From Smittium culicis (Eukaryota; Kickxellomycota; Harpellomycetes; Harpellales; Legeriomycetaceae): a DNA stretch of 23,622 nucleotides. The stretch lies in the NCBI GenBank assembly GCA_001970855.1, contig LSSN01003899.1, positions 1 through 23,622 on the forward strand. The letters run 5' to 3'. The position numbers and the translations under genes are program-made. Under the pieces are notes generated by a model. That model was not told the origin of the DNA and did not search any database. It worked only from the letters and a program-made list of their open reading frames with translations. Below are positions 10,923 to 19,997 of the stretch, one piece after another (within the stretch, counting starts at the first letter, position 1; each line of letters opens with the position of its first letter).

Positions 10923-11093
10923 ATGCAAGCCGCGCTGGGCCATAAATTAAAAAGCATTAAAAATTCCAAACATTCGATTAAAGCCGACTCTAAATTCATC
11001 TTGCAAATACGTGCTCTCTCAAAAATGCGCAAAACTGGCACCATCCTAGTTATGACCTGCGTGAGATATCCGAATTTACTGACGCGTAGGTAA
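10923..11093 (+). CDS. Doubtful small basic ORF, 56 aa, tail-to-tail overlap with orphan gene
   Basis: I do not recognise this product. The frame begins MQAALGHKLKSIKNSKHSIK and ends TAA at 11091-11093, giving 56 residues rich in Lys, Arg and Ser with no acidic stretch and no membrane span. In its favour are a TATA-like element 40 bases upstream, an A at -3 before the ATG, and composition that differs from the surrounding AT-rich spacer. Against it, the length is within random expectation and its last 44 bases overlap the end of the opposite-strand orphan gene that stops at 11050. It could also be the first exon of a spliced transcript or a noncoding transcript. Confidence 0.22.
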   Translation: MQAALGHKLKSIKNSKHSIKADSKFILQIRALSKMRKTGTILVMTCVRYPNLLTRR

Positions 11094-12682
11094 CAGGTAC
11101 CGAGAATGCTGAAGTGCTTTGTTCAAAGGTGCTATTATAGAGTCTCTCCAGAAAGTCGCCCCTTGACTGCCGCAATTCGCTGTGTTGAGAAGGTCGCAGA
11201 ATTCTGTCAAATTGAGAGATTATGTGCTCAGGAGTTAGAGCTGAAGTATCATTACTGTCTCCATAAGCGTTCGGGTACGCTACTCGGTTGATGGCTGGCT
11301 GGATATTTTCTCCGTCTCTATTAATATATACCTGTCTCCCAAAGCCACTAGTCTCGCCATATCCGTTGAAATCTTGGTTTAGGATGTGTTCAGGGTTGGT
11401 AATTCTATTGTGTTGCGATGTGATGTGGTAAAATTCTCTACTTGGATTACTTTCCCTAGTCTGTATTTCTAATTCCTCGCCACTAGATAAACTGCTAGAG
11501 TTTACAAAGTCGCTTTCGATTACCCTGAAATTTCTGTTTCGTTGCGCTCTTCCTCCGATTTGTACCTCCTCATCTATAACATATCCTTCATCTTCTATTT
11601 CTACTTGAACTGATCTCAAATTTTCTACCCTTGTCTCATGCAACACTTCTTCTATAGAGTATATTTGTTCTTGTTGCCTATTAGCCTCGACATCACTATT
11701 TTCTTCAGTAAATTCTACTTCTGTGGGCTCTGATTGGCTCTCTTCGCCTGCGTTTTCTGTTAGTAACTCTGTTTATAATATAAAATAAAGTTTATTAGTT
11801 ACATTCGACTACATTTAAATGGTACTATCAACTGTACTTACCTTGTAAATCAAGTTCATCCTCGTTAACTCCAGAAATATGATCAATACCTTCAACAGCT
11901 ACTACTCTACCCGAATGATTTAGTAAATCTGTTTCATATCCACAATCGTTTATTATTGAAGCGCTGCACTTAGCCTCATCTATCGATGCGTCAGTATATC
12001 CCTCTTTGCTCAATGGAAATTCTGTTTTTATGTTCTGACTCTCTCTAATTATTCCTTCACAATTCTCAGCAATTACTCCTTCAGAATTAATATTACTTCC
12101 ATGAATTCCAATTGCTTTCTTTTCTCCATTAAAGTCACTTTTTTGTATTTGTGTTTCTGATTCTATACTGACTGCGATTTCTCTATGGCCGACTATCTCA
12201 TCTAGTTGAAAGCGCCTTGAAGTTGATCTAGGAAAGCTTTTTACATCGATCTCAAAAGTACTAGAGTTATTGAAATCATACGACCTTTCTTGGTTTTCAG
12301 TTTCTTCAAGGCTAGATAATGTAATGCTGGCATTCGACCCATGTATTTCATTGATATTTGAAGTTTTGGCAGTTCCTATACTAGGCTGCAGAATACTCCT
12401 GCATATAGCCCCAGATATAGAGTGACTTTTGATTCCGCCATTTAATTCTTCAATTTTTATACCACCTTTGTTTTTACTACTTATGTTAAATGCTCTACCA
12501 AAACTTTCTAGGATAGCAGAACTTCGAGACATTAGGCTTTTTCTATACCTTCCCTTAAAGTTCTTTAGAGTCAAGCCTGTGCTTTTGTTTGCGGTTATGT
12601 TAATGTTTACCTTTTCCGGTATTTCAGTACTCGAGACCTCTTTGTTATGTAAGATCGTAGACAGCTTAAATCCTTTGAACAT
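11050..12682 (-). CDS. Orphan two-exon gene, 519-aa Ser/Glu/Asn-rich protein
   Basis: I do not recognise this protein. Exon 1 is 12682-11842 (280 codons plus one base) and exon 2 is 11768-11050. The intron (11841-11769, 73 nt) begins with a perfect GTAAGT, ends in AAACAG, and has an ACTAAT branch-like sequence about 30 bases before its 3' end. Removing it joins the two frames in phase: the exon 1 frame otherwise stops 4 codons into the intron, while exon 2 is open for 239 codons. The N-terminus (MFKGFKLSTILHNK) and residues about 40-75 are basic and Ser-rich (GRYRKSLMSRSSAILESFGR); the middle is Ser/Ile/Asn-rich; residues about 281-355 are strongly acidic (EEVQ, EIEDEGYVIDEE), and the C-terminus is Asn/Ser/Arg-rich. 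No membrane span, signal peptide or enzyme motif is visible, so it is probably largely disordered. The spliced length and clean splice sites argue for a real gene; function is unknown. Confidence 0.72.
11769..11841 (-). other. Spliceosomal intron of the orphan gene
   Basis: Donor GTAAGT at 11841-11836 and acceptor CAG at 11771-11769 define a 73-nt AT-rich intron of phase 1 (read on the minus strand). The alternative AG two bases further on would break the reading frame, which supports the chosen acceptor. Confidence 0.75.
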
Positions 12683-14237
12683 TATTTTACTTGTAATGAG
12701 AGGAGGAGGGGATGTGAATACAGATGTGATTTTTTGAGATTAGATATTAAAAAGTGAATAGTTATGCTTGTACAATACAGGATGTTGAATTTTTTTTAAC
12801 TGTAATTTAAGTGTGTGTTGCTGTTATGAATTTTTATGATTTAAAGCTTTCAAGCTAGTATTTTATCAATAGAAAAAATAAACTGGAATACTAGATTTAA
12901 ATAAGGTTATATCTTGTGATTAATATTTTAGGAATTAATTTTTTTATTAATGCAGATGATGAATTTTTAAAACTTTTGAGTTATTTCTTGTCAGCTTTTA
13001 TATACATTTTTCGATTTGAAAAAAACAATAGTAGATATAACTATATGCTTAATTGTTTGTTTTTATTGTTAAATAAACTTTGATGAGCAGCTATTATTAT
13101 TTTTTTTTTAATTTTTACACAAATTACTAAAGACGACTACAATAATATGGTTGAATAGAATGTGTATTAGAGGATTTGCGGGGGGACATGGGAGAGGGGA
13201 GAGAGAGATAAAATCAAGGTTGATATTTTATATCTATTAAATTGGTAGTAATATTAAATATGTGATGCAATAGTAATGTATAGAATTGAATGAAGGTTAG
13301 TAATATAGATCTAATTTTAATTTTTTTTTGTTTTTAAAGCGGTAAAATTCAAAGGTGAGGTCATACTTTTTATTGAAACATTTTGTGCCATTCTATTTTT
13401 GTAAAGGTCATATTTTCAATATCAGATTACTTCTTTTTGCTTCATTGTTGTAATCACTTTATTATTATTTTTTTTCTAGTGGTTATTATTATTACTATTG
13501 GAGGTTAATTAGCACGAAAATTACTAGTAACTGATATCGAGCCGCGTTTAAACATACACTTTATTTTTATAATTACAGTGGGGAGTACTCTAATAAAAAT
13601 ATAAAGAATTACTGCTGTTATGCATACCCGTTTACTAGGTTTAATTTTTGCTGTTTGTCACTTGTGTTTTTGGGGGGGGGGGATATAATCTATATAATAG
13701 CAGTTTTGAAAGAGATTCAAATTTCTAAAGTTGACATAAACGTGAAAAACCAACAATGAAATACGAATAAAGATATAAACGCCAAAAGTAATTAATACTT
13801 TGTTTTAAACTACAGAATTCAATAATTAAAAGATATTTTGATTGAGTATAAATATCTTTTAAATTAAAGTAGTAGTAAAAGTGTAATTTTAGATTAGTTG
13901 TTTCTAGCAGTTGAGTATATGTGGGAAAAGGGAGCGCATTATTAAAATGGATGTAGAAAGATTGAGAAATAAATGAAGAATTAGAGGAATGGACTAAAGG
14001 TAGGTTCAATAGATAGGTATATTTAAGAATTTAGTCATTTCACAATAGTAAAGAATATAGACAGCTAGAATAGAGAGTTTTAAGGGGGTCGATAAATAGC
14101 AAAAATTTATAATGGATTATAGGATAGGATTATAGAGGCTTTATTAAATTGAGTTAGTTTGTTTAAAAAGAGAAATAAAATAATAGGAGCTAAAGAGCTT
14201 TGGTGAGGAAGGGGGGGGGGGAGGCTGTAGTATGATA
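12683..14237. other. AT-rich spacer without a supportable gene
   Basis: This holds the upstream region of the orphan gene (its coding strand is C/T-rich just before the ATG) and the 3' flank of the YCII-domain gene. A 94-codon minus-strand ORF at 13725-14009 has no recognisable motif and reads like translated AT-rich spacer. Notable sequence includes a G-rich patch at about 13179-13210 and two 11-base G runs at 13672-13682 and 14211-14221. Confidence 0.6.
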
Positions 14238-14522
14238 TTAGCACTCGAAGATTTTGAAGGTGCTCATGTCCCAGACTTTAGCTTCGACGTAGATATCCTT
14301 TTCGAGCTGTTCGCGGACCTGTTCGGGGGTGTCAGCCTGGCATAGCAAAGAGCTGGCTCTCATAATAGAATCCTTGTCGGTTAATGCACCACCAAGAACC
14401 AAGACCTTACCAGAGCTTTTCAACATGGCGTTGTTTTTGATATGCTTTTCGCGGACTGAAAGACGACGGTTGATGCAATCATCGTCAGTAAAGTCTTTAA
14501 TAAGAACAAGGAATTGTTTCAT
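14238..14522 (-). CDS. YCII-related domain (YciI-like) small protein
   Basis: This 94-residue protein is a stand-alone YCII-related domain, a dimeric alpha/beta ferredoxin-like fold. It opens MKQFLVLIKDF (first strand), then RLSVREKHIK with the conserved Arg and His of the first helix, then GKVLVLGGALTDK (second strand and turn), then a helix around PEQVREQLEKDIYVEAKVWD with the typical D-x-Y-V-x-x-x-V-W/F ending. The length matches single-domain family members. Some relatives have hydrolase or dehalogenase activity, but for most, including fungal ones, the substrate is unknown, so I assign only the fold. The start is the only ATG at the conserved first strand. The gene diverges from the lipoyl synthase gene with about 1.3 kb between starts. 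An opposite-strand ORF at 14329-14544 is a shadow. Confidence 0.87.
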   Translation of the reverse strand: MKQFLVLIKDFTDDDCINRRLSVREKHIKNNAMLKSSGKVLVLGGALTDKDSIMRASSLLCQADTPEQVREQLEKDIYVEAKVWDMSTFKIFEC

Positions 14523-14724
14523 GATAATTTGTGTGGTTAGATAGGAATAGGTTTGGGATTAGGTATGTTTATTATATTTGAAGAACCAAAGTCGCTTGTA
14601 AATACCAAAGCTGGAGTAATTTTTACTTTTATTTTTTTATGAAGTAAATGCACAGACTTTATTAGCATCTAATTTTGGCTTACAGCCTAACTGCGATCAT
14701 TTCCTTCAATCGAAGCCATATTTC

Positions 14725-14756
14725 GCTGCCAATCTCGGCTTATTTTTATTGGCAGC
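14725..14756. promoter_or_regulatory. 9-bp inverted repeat of CCAAT boxes
   Basis: GCTGCCAAT (14725-14733) and its exact complement ATTGGCAGC (14748-14756) are separated by 14 bases. It is either a back-to-back pair of CCAAT boxes or a hairpin. It lies about 200 bases upstream of the YCII-domain gene start. Confidence 0.45.
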
Positions 14757-14768
14757 TGAGTGTAGATA

Positions 14769-14830
14769 GAGCCCCCTAATCCATTGGTGTAATTATGAGA
14801 TTAAAATCTCATTAAATAATCAATGGGCTC
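14769..14830. repeat. 62-bp imperfect palindrome
   Basis: Outer arms GAGCCC (14769-14774) and GGGCTC (14825-14830), middle arms CCATTG (14781-14786) and CAATGG (14821-14826), and inner arms ATGAGATT (14795-14802) and AATCTCAT (14805-14812) with a 2-base centre form one symmetric structure. CCATTG and GGGCTC share bases at the right end, so the outer arm is offset by a few bases. It may be a cruciform, a paired regulatory site or a very small MITE-like relic. Confidence 0.5.
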
Positions 14831-14964
14831 AGGATCATGATTGTGGGAATTAGTTAGCTATTGGCAATTGCTTGTGATCAGAAGCAATCCATGACTCCTA
14901 TTGGGTGTACAAGTATCTCGATTGACAGTTTACCATAAATAAGCTGTATATTATGCGCCAGTGG

Positions 14965-15025
14965 GTTACAGCTCTGGTCCCTCAGCCCAAGGATTCAGGA
15001 TGGAAAGTTACAGCTCTGGTCCCTC
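14965..15025. repeat. 19-bp direct repeat, 42-bp spacing
   Basis: The 19-mer GTTACAGCTCTGGTCCCTC occurs exactly at 14965-14983 and again at 15007-15025, each followed by an AGCC tetramer (one base further away in the second copy). The 42-bp offset suggests an old local duplication whose remaining part has diverged, or a repeated protein-binding site. Confidence 0.8.
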
Positions 15026-15199
15026 CAGCCATAGATGGTTCTAGCCATGTACACTCTCGGAATGCCTAGTATCACTATCTCAGCTGAAAAAGATGTTTCT
15101 ACTCTACTATATATATTTTTATTCTCGCTTGTAGGCTTTTATTTGCAACAAATACTAACTTGACGATTTTTCTTTTTTAATAATTTTGTATATCTGTTA

Positions 15200-15243
15200 T
15201 ACTCGCTTTGGCTCCAGAGATTACTCGCTTCGGCTTCAGAGAA
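15200..15243. repeat. 22-bp tandem duplication
   Basis: Two adjacent copies starting TACTCGCTT at 15200 and 15222 agree at all but three positions (one T/C, one C/T and the final base). They lie about 560-600 bases before the lipoyl synthase start. Confidence 0.75.
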
Positions 15244-15799
15244 AATGATGATTTCGTGCATAATTGTTCTGCTGTACTATCAAATTACCCTCAAATAATT
15301 ACCATTGTCACCTAAACGGGCAGTAATGCTAATACTATTGGCTGCTTCATACTCGAGTTTCCACCGCTTATACTAGTCCCTATCCAATAATGATTGATTC
15401 TCTCAATTTCCAGTTCAGTTTTATTTTAGAGCCTCGATAGCTATTGGCAGATCTCTCAGAATCTTCAAATAACCAATAATAGCTATTGGCCTAAAATAAA
15501 GCTAGAGGTATAATCATCCAATTATAATGATATTACAAAATCATACACCAAATTTTTATATATTTTCCCACCTTGAGTTTTCACTCTGTGTATTTACGCC
15601 CTAAAATTTTTTTATAAGCTTTTCTGCGTTTGATTGCTCAACTATTTAACTTCGCTCCCCATTGAATCCTTAAATACTTTACTTTCAGCTTTATCGCTTC
15701 ACTCACCTCTACCCTCAGCTGTGCCCTTATCCTTACCCCCGTTCCCTCCCCTCACATATTAACAATTCCCTCTTTTACAACTAATACCACTGCTATAAC

Positions 15800-17237
15800 A
15801 TGTCAATCAGATCTTTCTTACCTTTAAAACTACACATTCGCGCCATTCGCTCATATAGTTCGCCAGCAACTACAACTTATCCTCCCCAAAACTCTCTCAG
15901 AAATACCTCCGCTTCCACCCGACCAAACTTCTCTGAAAAGCTACGTTCTGGCCCATCTCTAGATCATTTCATTAATTCCGAAAGCAACTCCCCAATTACT
16001 GTAAATCTCGATGGGTAACTCCTTCATTTACCTTACTTTTATCTCTTTTTCTATTCACATATCTCCATTTATCTTACTTTATACCCTTCCTTTTTTATCA
16101 CTCCTTTGATATATCTCTAATTCTTAAATACCCTTCTCTTAATTGTTCTTTTACTATATCACTTATTCTTAAATACCCTTCTCTTAATTGCTCACATTCC
16201 AATTCTCTTTTATTATGCATTGTAGAAAAAGCCGCTTACCTAGCTGGTTAAAAACAAAAATCCCCAGTGGAAATAATATGTCTCAAATTAAAAAAACTTT
16301 AAGAAAGCTAAACTTAAGCACTGTAATAATATCGCTAATACTAATTACCTTCCCCCTACACTTTCTACTACCATTTTATTTAAAATATTCATAACTCCCA
16401 TTTTCTTTCTTACTTTATTAAAAGGTATGCGAGGAAGCTAAATGTCCAAATTTAAACGAATGTTGGGGTGGTAACGAGTCTAATACTGCAACTGCCACAA
16501 TAATGATCATGGGCGACACTTGCACTCGCGGTTGCCGTTTCTGCTCTGTTAAAACTTCCAGATCCCCTGCCCCTCTTGACCCAAATGAACCCGAACATGT
16601 TGCCCAAGCTTTGGCCTCCTGGGGCCTTGATTACGTTGTCATCACCTCTGTCGATCGTGATGACTTAAAGCTTGATTTTGGCGCAAACCATGTCTCAAAT
16701 GTAATTACCACCGTCAAACAAAAATCTCCTAAACTTCTTGTCGAAGTGCTTAGCCCAGATTTCCAAGGAAAGCACGATTTAGTCGATATCGTTTTAGGCT
16801 CTAACTCAGGGATTGGCCCTGACGTTTTTGCTCACAACTTGGAAACCGTCAAAGAACTTCAACACGTAGCTCGTGATTACCGTGCCAACTACCAACAATC
16901 CTTAGACGTTTTAAGCCACGCTAAAAAGTTCAACCCTAAAATAATCACTAAAACTAGTTTAATGCTCGGTATCGGTGAAACTGACTCCCAAATACTATCA
17001 ACCCTCAAGGATTTGGCCGATATCAATGTCGACATTGTTACCTTTGGCCAATACATGCGCCCCACTAAAAGACATATGAAGGTAGTTGAATACATCCACC
17101 CCACAAAGTTTGATTACTGGAAATCCAAAGCCACTGAACTAGGTTTCAAATACGTAGCCTCTGGCCCCCTTGTCCGAAGCTCTTACAAGGCCGCTGAATT
17201 CTTCATCAAAGACAAGCTACTAGCCAACTCCACTTGA
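15800..17237 (+). CDS. LIP5: Lipoyl synthase, mitochondrial (three exons)
   Basis: This radical-SAM enzyme inserts two sulfurs into protein-bound octanoyl groups to make lipoyl cofactors for mitochondrial 2-oxoacid dehydrogenases and the glycine cleavage system. Exons are 15800-16014, 16226-16322 and 16425-17237, joined in frame to 374 residues, normal for the family. Residues 1 to about 25 ([21 protein letters not shown]) form an Arg-rich mitochondrial presequence. Exon 2 supplies the conserved block [14 protein letters not shown]. The auxiliary Fe-S cluster motif CX4CX5C uses Cys106, Cys111 and Cys117; the SAM cluster motif CX3CX2C uses Cys137, Cys141 and Cys144 in [12 protein letters not shown]. 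The terminal RSSY signature is at residues 355-358. Conserved [14 protein letters not shown] is present. No damage is visible. Introns begin GTAACT and GTAATA and end TGTAG and AAAAG. A possible AATAAA signal is at 17289-17294. Confidence 0.97.
16015..16225 (+). other. Lipoyl synthase intron 1 (211 nt)
   Basis: Donor GTAACT follows GAT GG, and acceptor TGTAG precedes A AAA AGC CGC, so the split Gly codon and the conserved RLPSWLKT block are restored in phase. The intron is very C/T-rich and contains a 45-bp tandem duplication. Confidence 0.85.
16111..16200. repeat. 45-bp tandem duplication inside intron 1
   Basis: Two adjacent units of 45 bp share an exact core, ATTCTTAAATACCCTTCTCT followed by TAATTG, at about 16120-16145 and 16165-16190. 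Flanking bases (ATATC at the left of each unit) also match. The ends have diverged, so the duplication is not brand new. Confidence 0.85.
16323..16424 (+). other. Lipoyl synthase intron 2 (102 nt)
   Basis: Donor GTAATA after AGC ACT and acceptor AAAAG before GTA TGC GAG give a phase-0 junction that restores the family's LNLxTVCEEAxCPN block. A TACTAAT branch-like sequence is present but lies unusually close to the donor. Confidence 0.85.
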
Positions 17238-18678
17238 TTTTTTACTCTTTTATTTTAATTTAGATTCTTTACTTAAAAAAAAAAATCAAATAAATAATAT
17301 ATTTATTAATTATTTTCAAATTCTCCACAATATACCTCCTTTTTGTTAGAATTAATCGACCTCTTTAGAGCAAATATTAACTCTAGCATTAAACTCTTGA
17401 TAGGAGACATATCAAATAGCTCCAAATTTTATAAAAGTCTTCCCCAAGACACACAATGAATATCTCGCGAGGCGTGAATATTAATCAAAGATGAAATTAG
17501 CTTGAATAGAATGCCTATAAACTATATCAACAGTTGATATTACCAGCTATAGAGGCATAGGATGGTTCCAAATGATTTGGGCTTGAAATAATAGTTACGC
17601 GGTCTCTACTGATTTAGTCATTAATCAAATATATGTATCTCGTAATACTGTCAACAAAAAGAGCCTTTTTATCTATCTTTTAGAAAACATTTCAGTATAT
17701 TTATACTGTACTAACTAATGATTTCATGATGCGTTAGAAATTTTTTGAAAGCAATCTTCACTTTTTAAACTTTTTAGAAAAATTAAAGGGTGCTGTATTG
17801 GGACTATCTGGGAGCTGATCTCGCAAAGCTTTTCATATAGGAGTCCGACTCTTTTTTCCTTCTGCGAGCACATACGCTTAGTTTAGCTCTTATTACTTAG
17901 TACAGCTTCCAGAGCCATAAATTCTGTGTATAGTTCCGAATATAAGTAATACTATCACTGACAACAAAAATCACATTTTATAGCTAGTGACCTCTATTAT
18001 TGACTCCTATTACTAAAAAAAATTCTAGTATTATAGCCATATCAATTGTTGATCTAATTAAAAACCTAATCGATTTTCCTTCCAACGTTTTCATAAAAAC
18101 ACAACAAATAATGGGATCTTGATATCTCTAATTAGCTCTCGGTAAACTTCTTAATGACGTATAATTTTTTATTTTTAGAGCTTAATTTCAGCTTCTCCAC
18201 GACATAAATTTGTCTATCATAGTTATTTAATTGAATGTATGAAAACAGTGCGGTTATCTCTTTCGAGATTTGCCAGTATAAAAAGTTTAGCTATATTCCA
18301 TTTTACCTGGATCGACGTCGTAAAAGTCGCTCTGTTCAAATTTTAAAGCCGACGGCATAATTTATAGGACCTTTCCTCTTGAGGAAGCGCAGCTGATTTT
18401 TCAGAAAACCAAACTACAATTTATGTTTTTGTTTTTTTTTTTTTCGAGTGCTGTTATCTTGCTATTCTTATTTCCATAATTAGCGTTTCTGATCACATTA
18501 AGAAACAATAGGATTAGATATAGATTTAAGCTCCAAGAAAAATATCACTTAATTTTATATTGGAATTGCTATAAGTGATTTTCAGATATTATCTTTCGAT
18601 CATCTTGATGACCTTTAGTATTAGACTTTAGAGTCGGCATATTTTTATGTTTTTGTTTCAGATAATCTGTATTACACA
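17238..18678. other. Spacer between lipoyl synthase and retroelement coding relic
   Basis: No gene is supported. It contains the first copy (17347-17412) of a repeat that returns at 22820-22882, so part or all of this stretch may be the 5' noncoding end of the retroelement. I could find no recombinase, RT or Gag similarity in it. Confidence 0.5.
17347..17412 (+). repeat. Retroelement end repeat, copy A
   Basis: It begins TAGAATTAATCGA, continues through CTCTTTAGAGCAAATATTAA, and ends near AGGAGACATAT. Copy B at 22820-22882 shows the same order of blocks over 63 bases. The first 34 bases match at 31 positions. Confidence 0.7.
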
Positions 18679-18699
18679 AGGAGAGGAGACATATTAAGT
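18679..18699 (+). repeat. Retroelement end repeat, short copy C
   Basis: A 21-bp stretch whose last 20 bases are GGAGAGGAGACATATTAAGT is identical to 22867-22887. It lacks the upstream TAGAATTAATCGA block seen in copies A and B. It lies 231 bases before the Gag relic start, so it may be the true left edge. Confidence 0.75.
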
Positions 18700-18813
18700 G
18701 TTACCATCTTATTTGATAATATTAAACCGAAAATTACAAACCTATAGAAATTTTAGTGTGATAAAATGAACTAATAAAATTTTTTATGGCATATAATTTA
18801 AAGTACACGAATG

Positions 18814-18832
18814 TTTTATCCTTATCATCTTT
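18814..18832. repeat. Left arm of a 19-bp inverted similarity across the retroelement
   Basis: TTTTATCCTTATCATCTTT matches the reverse complement of 22919-22937 at 18 of 19 positions. DIRS elements usually have inverted terminal repeats, so the location just inside or outside both ends of the coding region is suggestive. The sequence is AT-rich, so chance similarity is possible. Confidence 0.35.
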
Positions 18833-18929
18833 TCTTTCGCAAAGGAACTCTACCAGCATAAAGATTTTTAACTTTAAAAAATTTTATACTTAAATATATA
18901 TAAAACTTTTCCCTTCAAATTACTAAGTG

Positions 18930-19900
18930 ATGGTCCAAATACCAGAAGCCCAAACTACCGGAAGTCAATAACATCTCAGGGTACTGACTGAGATGTTGCA
19001 ACAACTATAACGTGAAAATGGGCGTAACCAAGAACAAAAGGTTCCCTACGTTACAACAAAGATACCTGTTACTGACTTGACGGTTTATCTGGATCTTTCC
19101 GAAGCGCTTCCATCGTTTGAAGAGGACTTCTTCTGATCGCCGTTAACCGAAGAAGAACGCAAGATTGTAATACATACTTGCCCAAAGACTAGTTCTATGA
19201 ACTATATCCCACCGCCTCTGAACAATACAGCATCTAGCACGGCGAAGAAAGCCGACTCCGCTCTCTATGGAATTCAGTTTTCCTTGGCACAAGCTACTAG
19301 TCCCATCGAACATTACGTTCACCAAAGGATTCAAGAAGCTCTGGAATCGATACCAAAGAGTATCATGAAGTTCTATTCGCCAGTACTATGAAGGCACTGT
19401 TGTCGGACATAGCTTCTACTGTGACTCAAGCTAGGATAGATAACCTACACAAGGGACTGGAGCTTCCAGAAAAACCGAAGCAACTCGTAGAGACAGACAC
19501 CAAGCCGCTAATGAACCATGAGGTGTTGGACGCCGTCATAACCAAGAAGCCTGCGACGAAGCGCCAGAGAATTTACCTCTTTCGTAAGCGCCAACAGAAT
19601 ACGACCTCAAAAGACTCGTACAGCAGCAAATCTGTTACGACATCAAGCACCTCAACTACAACTTCCGCTGAAGCCGTATTCAAGCAACACCACCATCCGC
19701 CAATCAAATTTTCGTGGAAGAGGCCGCGGCTGCGGGAGGGGGTCTCAATAAAGACCCAGAACAACCCCAAAGTAGGGAGACGCCTTGCTATGTTCAAATC
19801 GGCATGGTCCAGACTAATGGACAGCCGATGGGCTCGAAACATAATGCAGAGGATATTCAGAATCCCCTTTAAGAACCCCCACTCTCCCGCTCCGGGATAG
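18930..19900 (+). pseudogene. Gag-like relic of the YR retrotransposon
   Basis: The relic starts at an ATG at 18930 (MVQIPEAQTTGSQ then a stop). Open pieces follow in more than one frame, including 19197-19391 (MNYIPPPLNNTASSTAKKAD) and 19388-19900. Recognisable parts are a central alpha-helical segment (SALYGIQFSLAQATSPIEHY, then MKALLSDIASTVTQARIDNL), a basic Lys/Arg and Ser/Thr linker, and a terminal block (FKSAWSRLMDSRWARNIMQR, then IFRIPF) that in DIRS-like elements joins Gag to RT. Stops near 18967, 19010 and 19133 and a frame change near 19390 show it is dead. It matches my memory of proteins in Smittium genomes. Confidence 0.8.
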
Positions 19901-19997
19901 TGGTCGTCCGATACGAAAATTCGGCCGAAGGTCGAGTTTTTCGCGAGAGACAGCCTCGATCCCGGAGCGGCACTCATTTCAAAAGGCGATAAAAGGG

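Larger units (their letters stand above)
14523..15799. other. Divergent intergenic region between YCII gene and lipoyl synthase
   Basis: No gene is supported. This is more GC-rich than other spacers and carries unusual structure: an inverted GCTGCCAAT/ATTGGCAGC pair at 14725-14756, a 62-bp imperfect palindrome at 14769-14830, a 19-bp direct repeat at 14965 and 15007, and a 22-bp tandem duplication at 15200-15243. TATTGG motifs appear near 14865, 15336, 15440 and 15472. The last 150 bases before the lipoyl synthase ATG are C/T-rich on the plus strand, like a fungal core promoter. Confidence 0.55.

Noticed and set aside
13725..14009. 94-codon minus-strand ORF
   Set aside because: Asn/Tyr/Phe-rich translation of AT-rich spacer without motif; no promoter or homology signal that I can see.
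14211..14221. 11-base G run next to the YCII gene end (another at 13672-13682)
   Set aside because: Simple homopolymers, prone to sequencing error; no four-tract G-quadruplex pattern is present.
14680..14760. Possible tRNA-like folding in the GC-richer stretch
   Set aside because: No 7-bp acceptor stem with a T-loop GTTCGA-type sequence at the right spacing; the complementarity is explained by the CCAAT inverted repeat.
14965..15025. CRISPR-like repeat and spacer
   Set aside because: Only two copies are present, in a eukaryotic context without any cas gene.
16889..17104. 71-codon minus-strand ORF
   Set aside because: It is antisense to exon 3 of lipoyl synthase.
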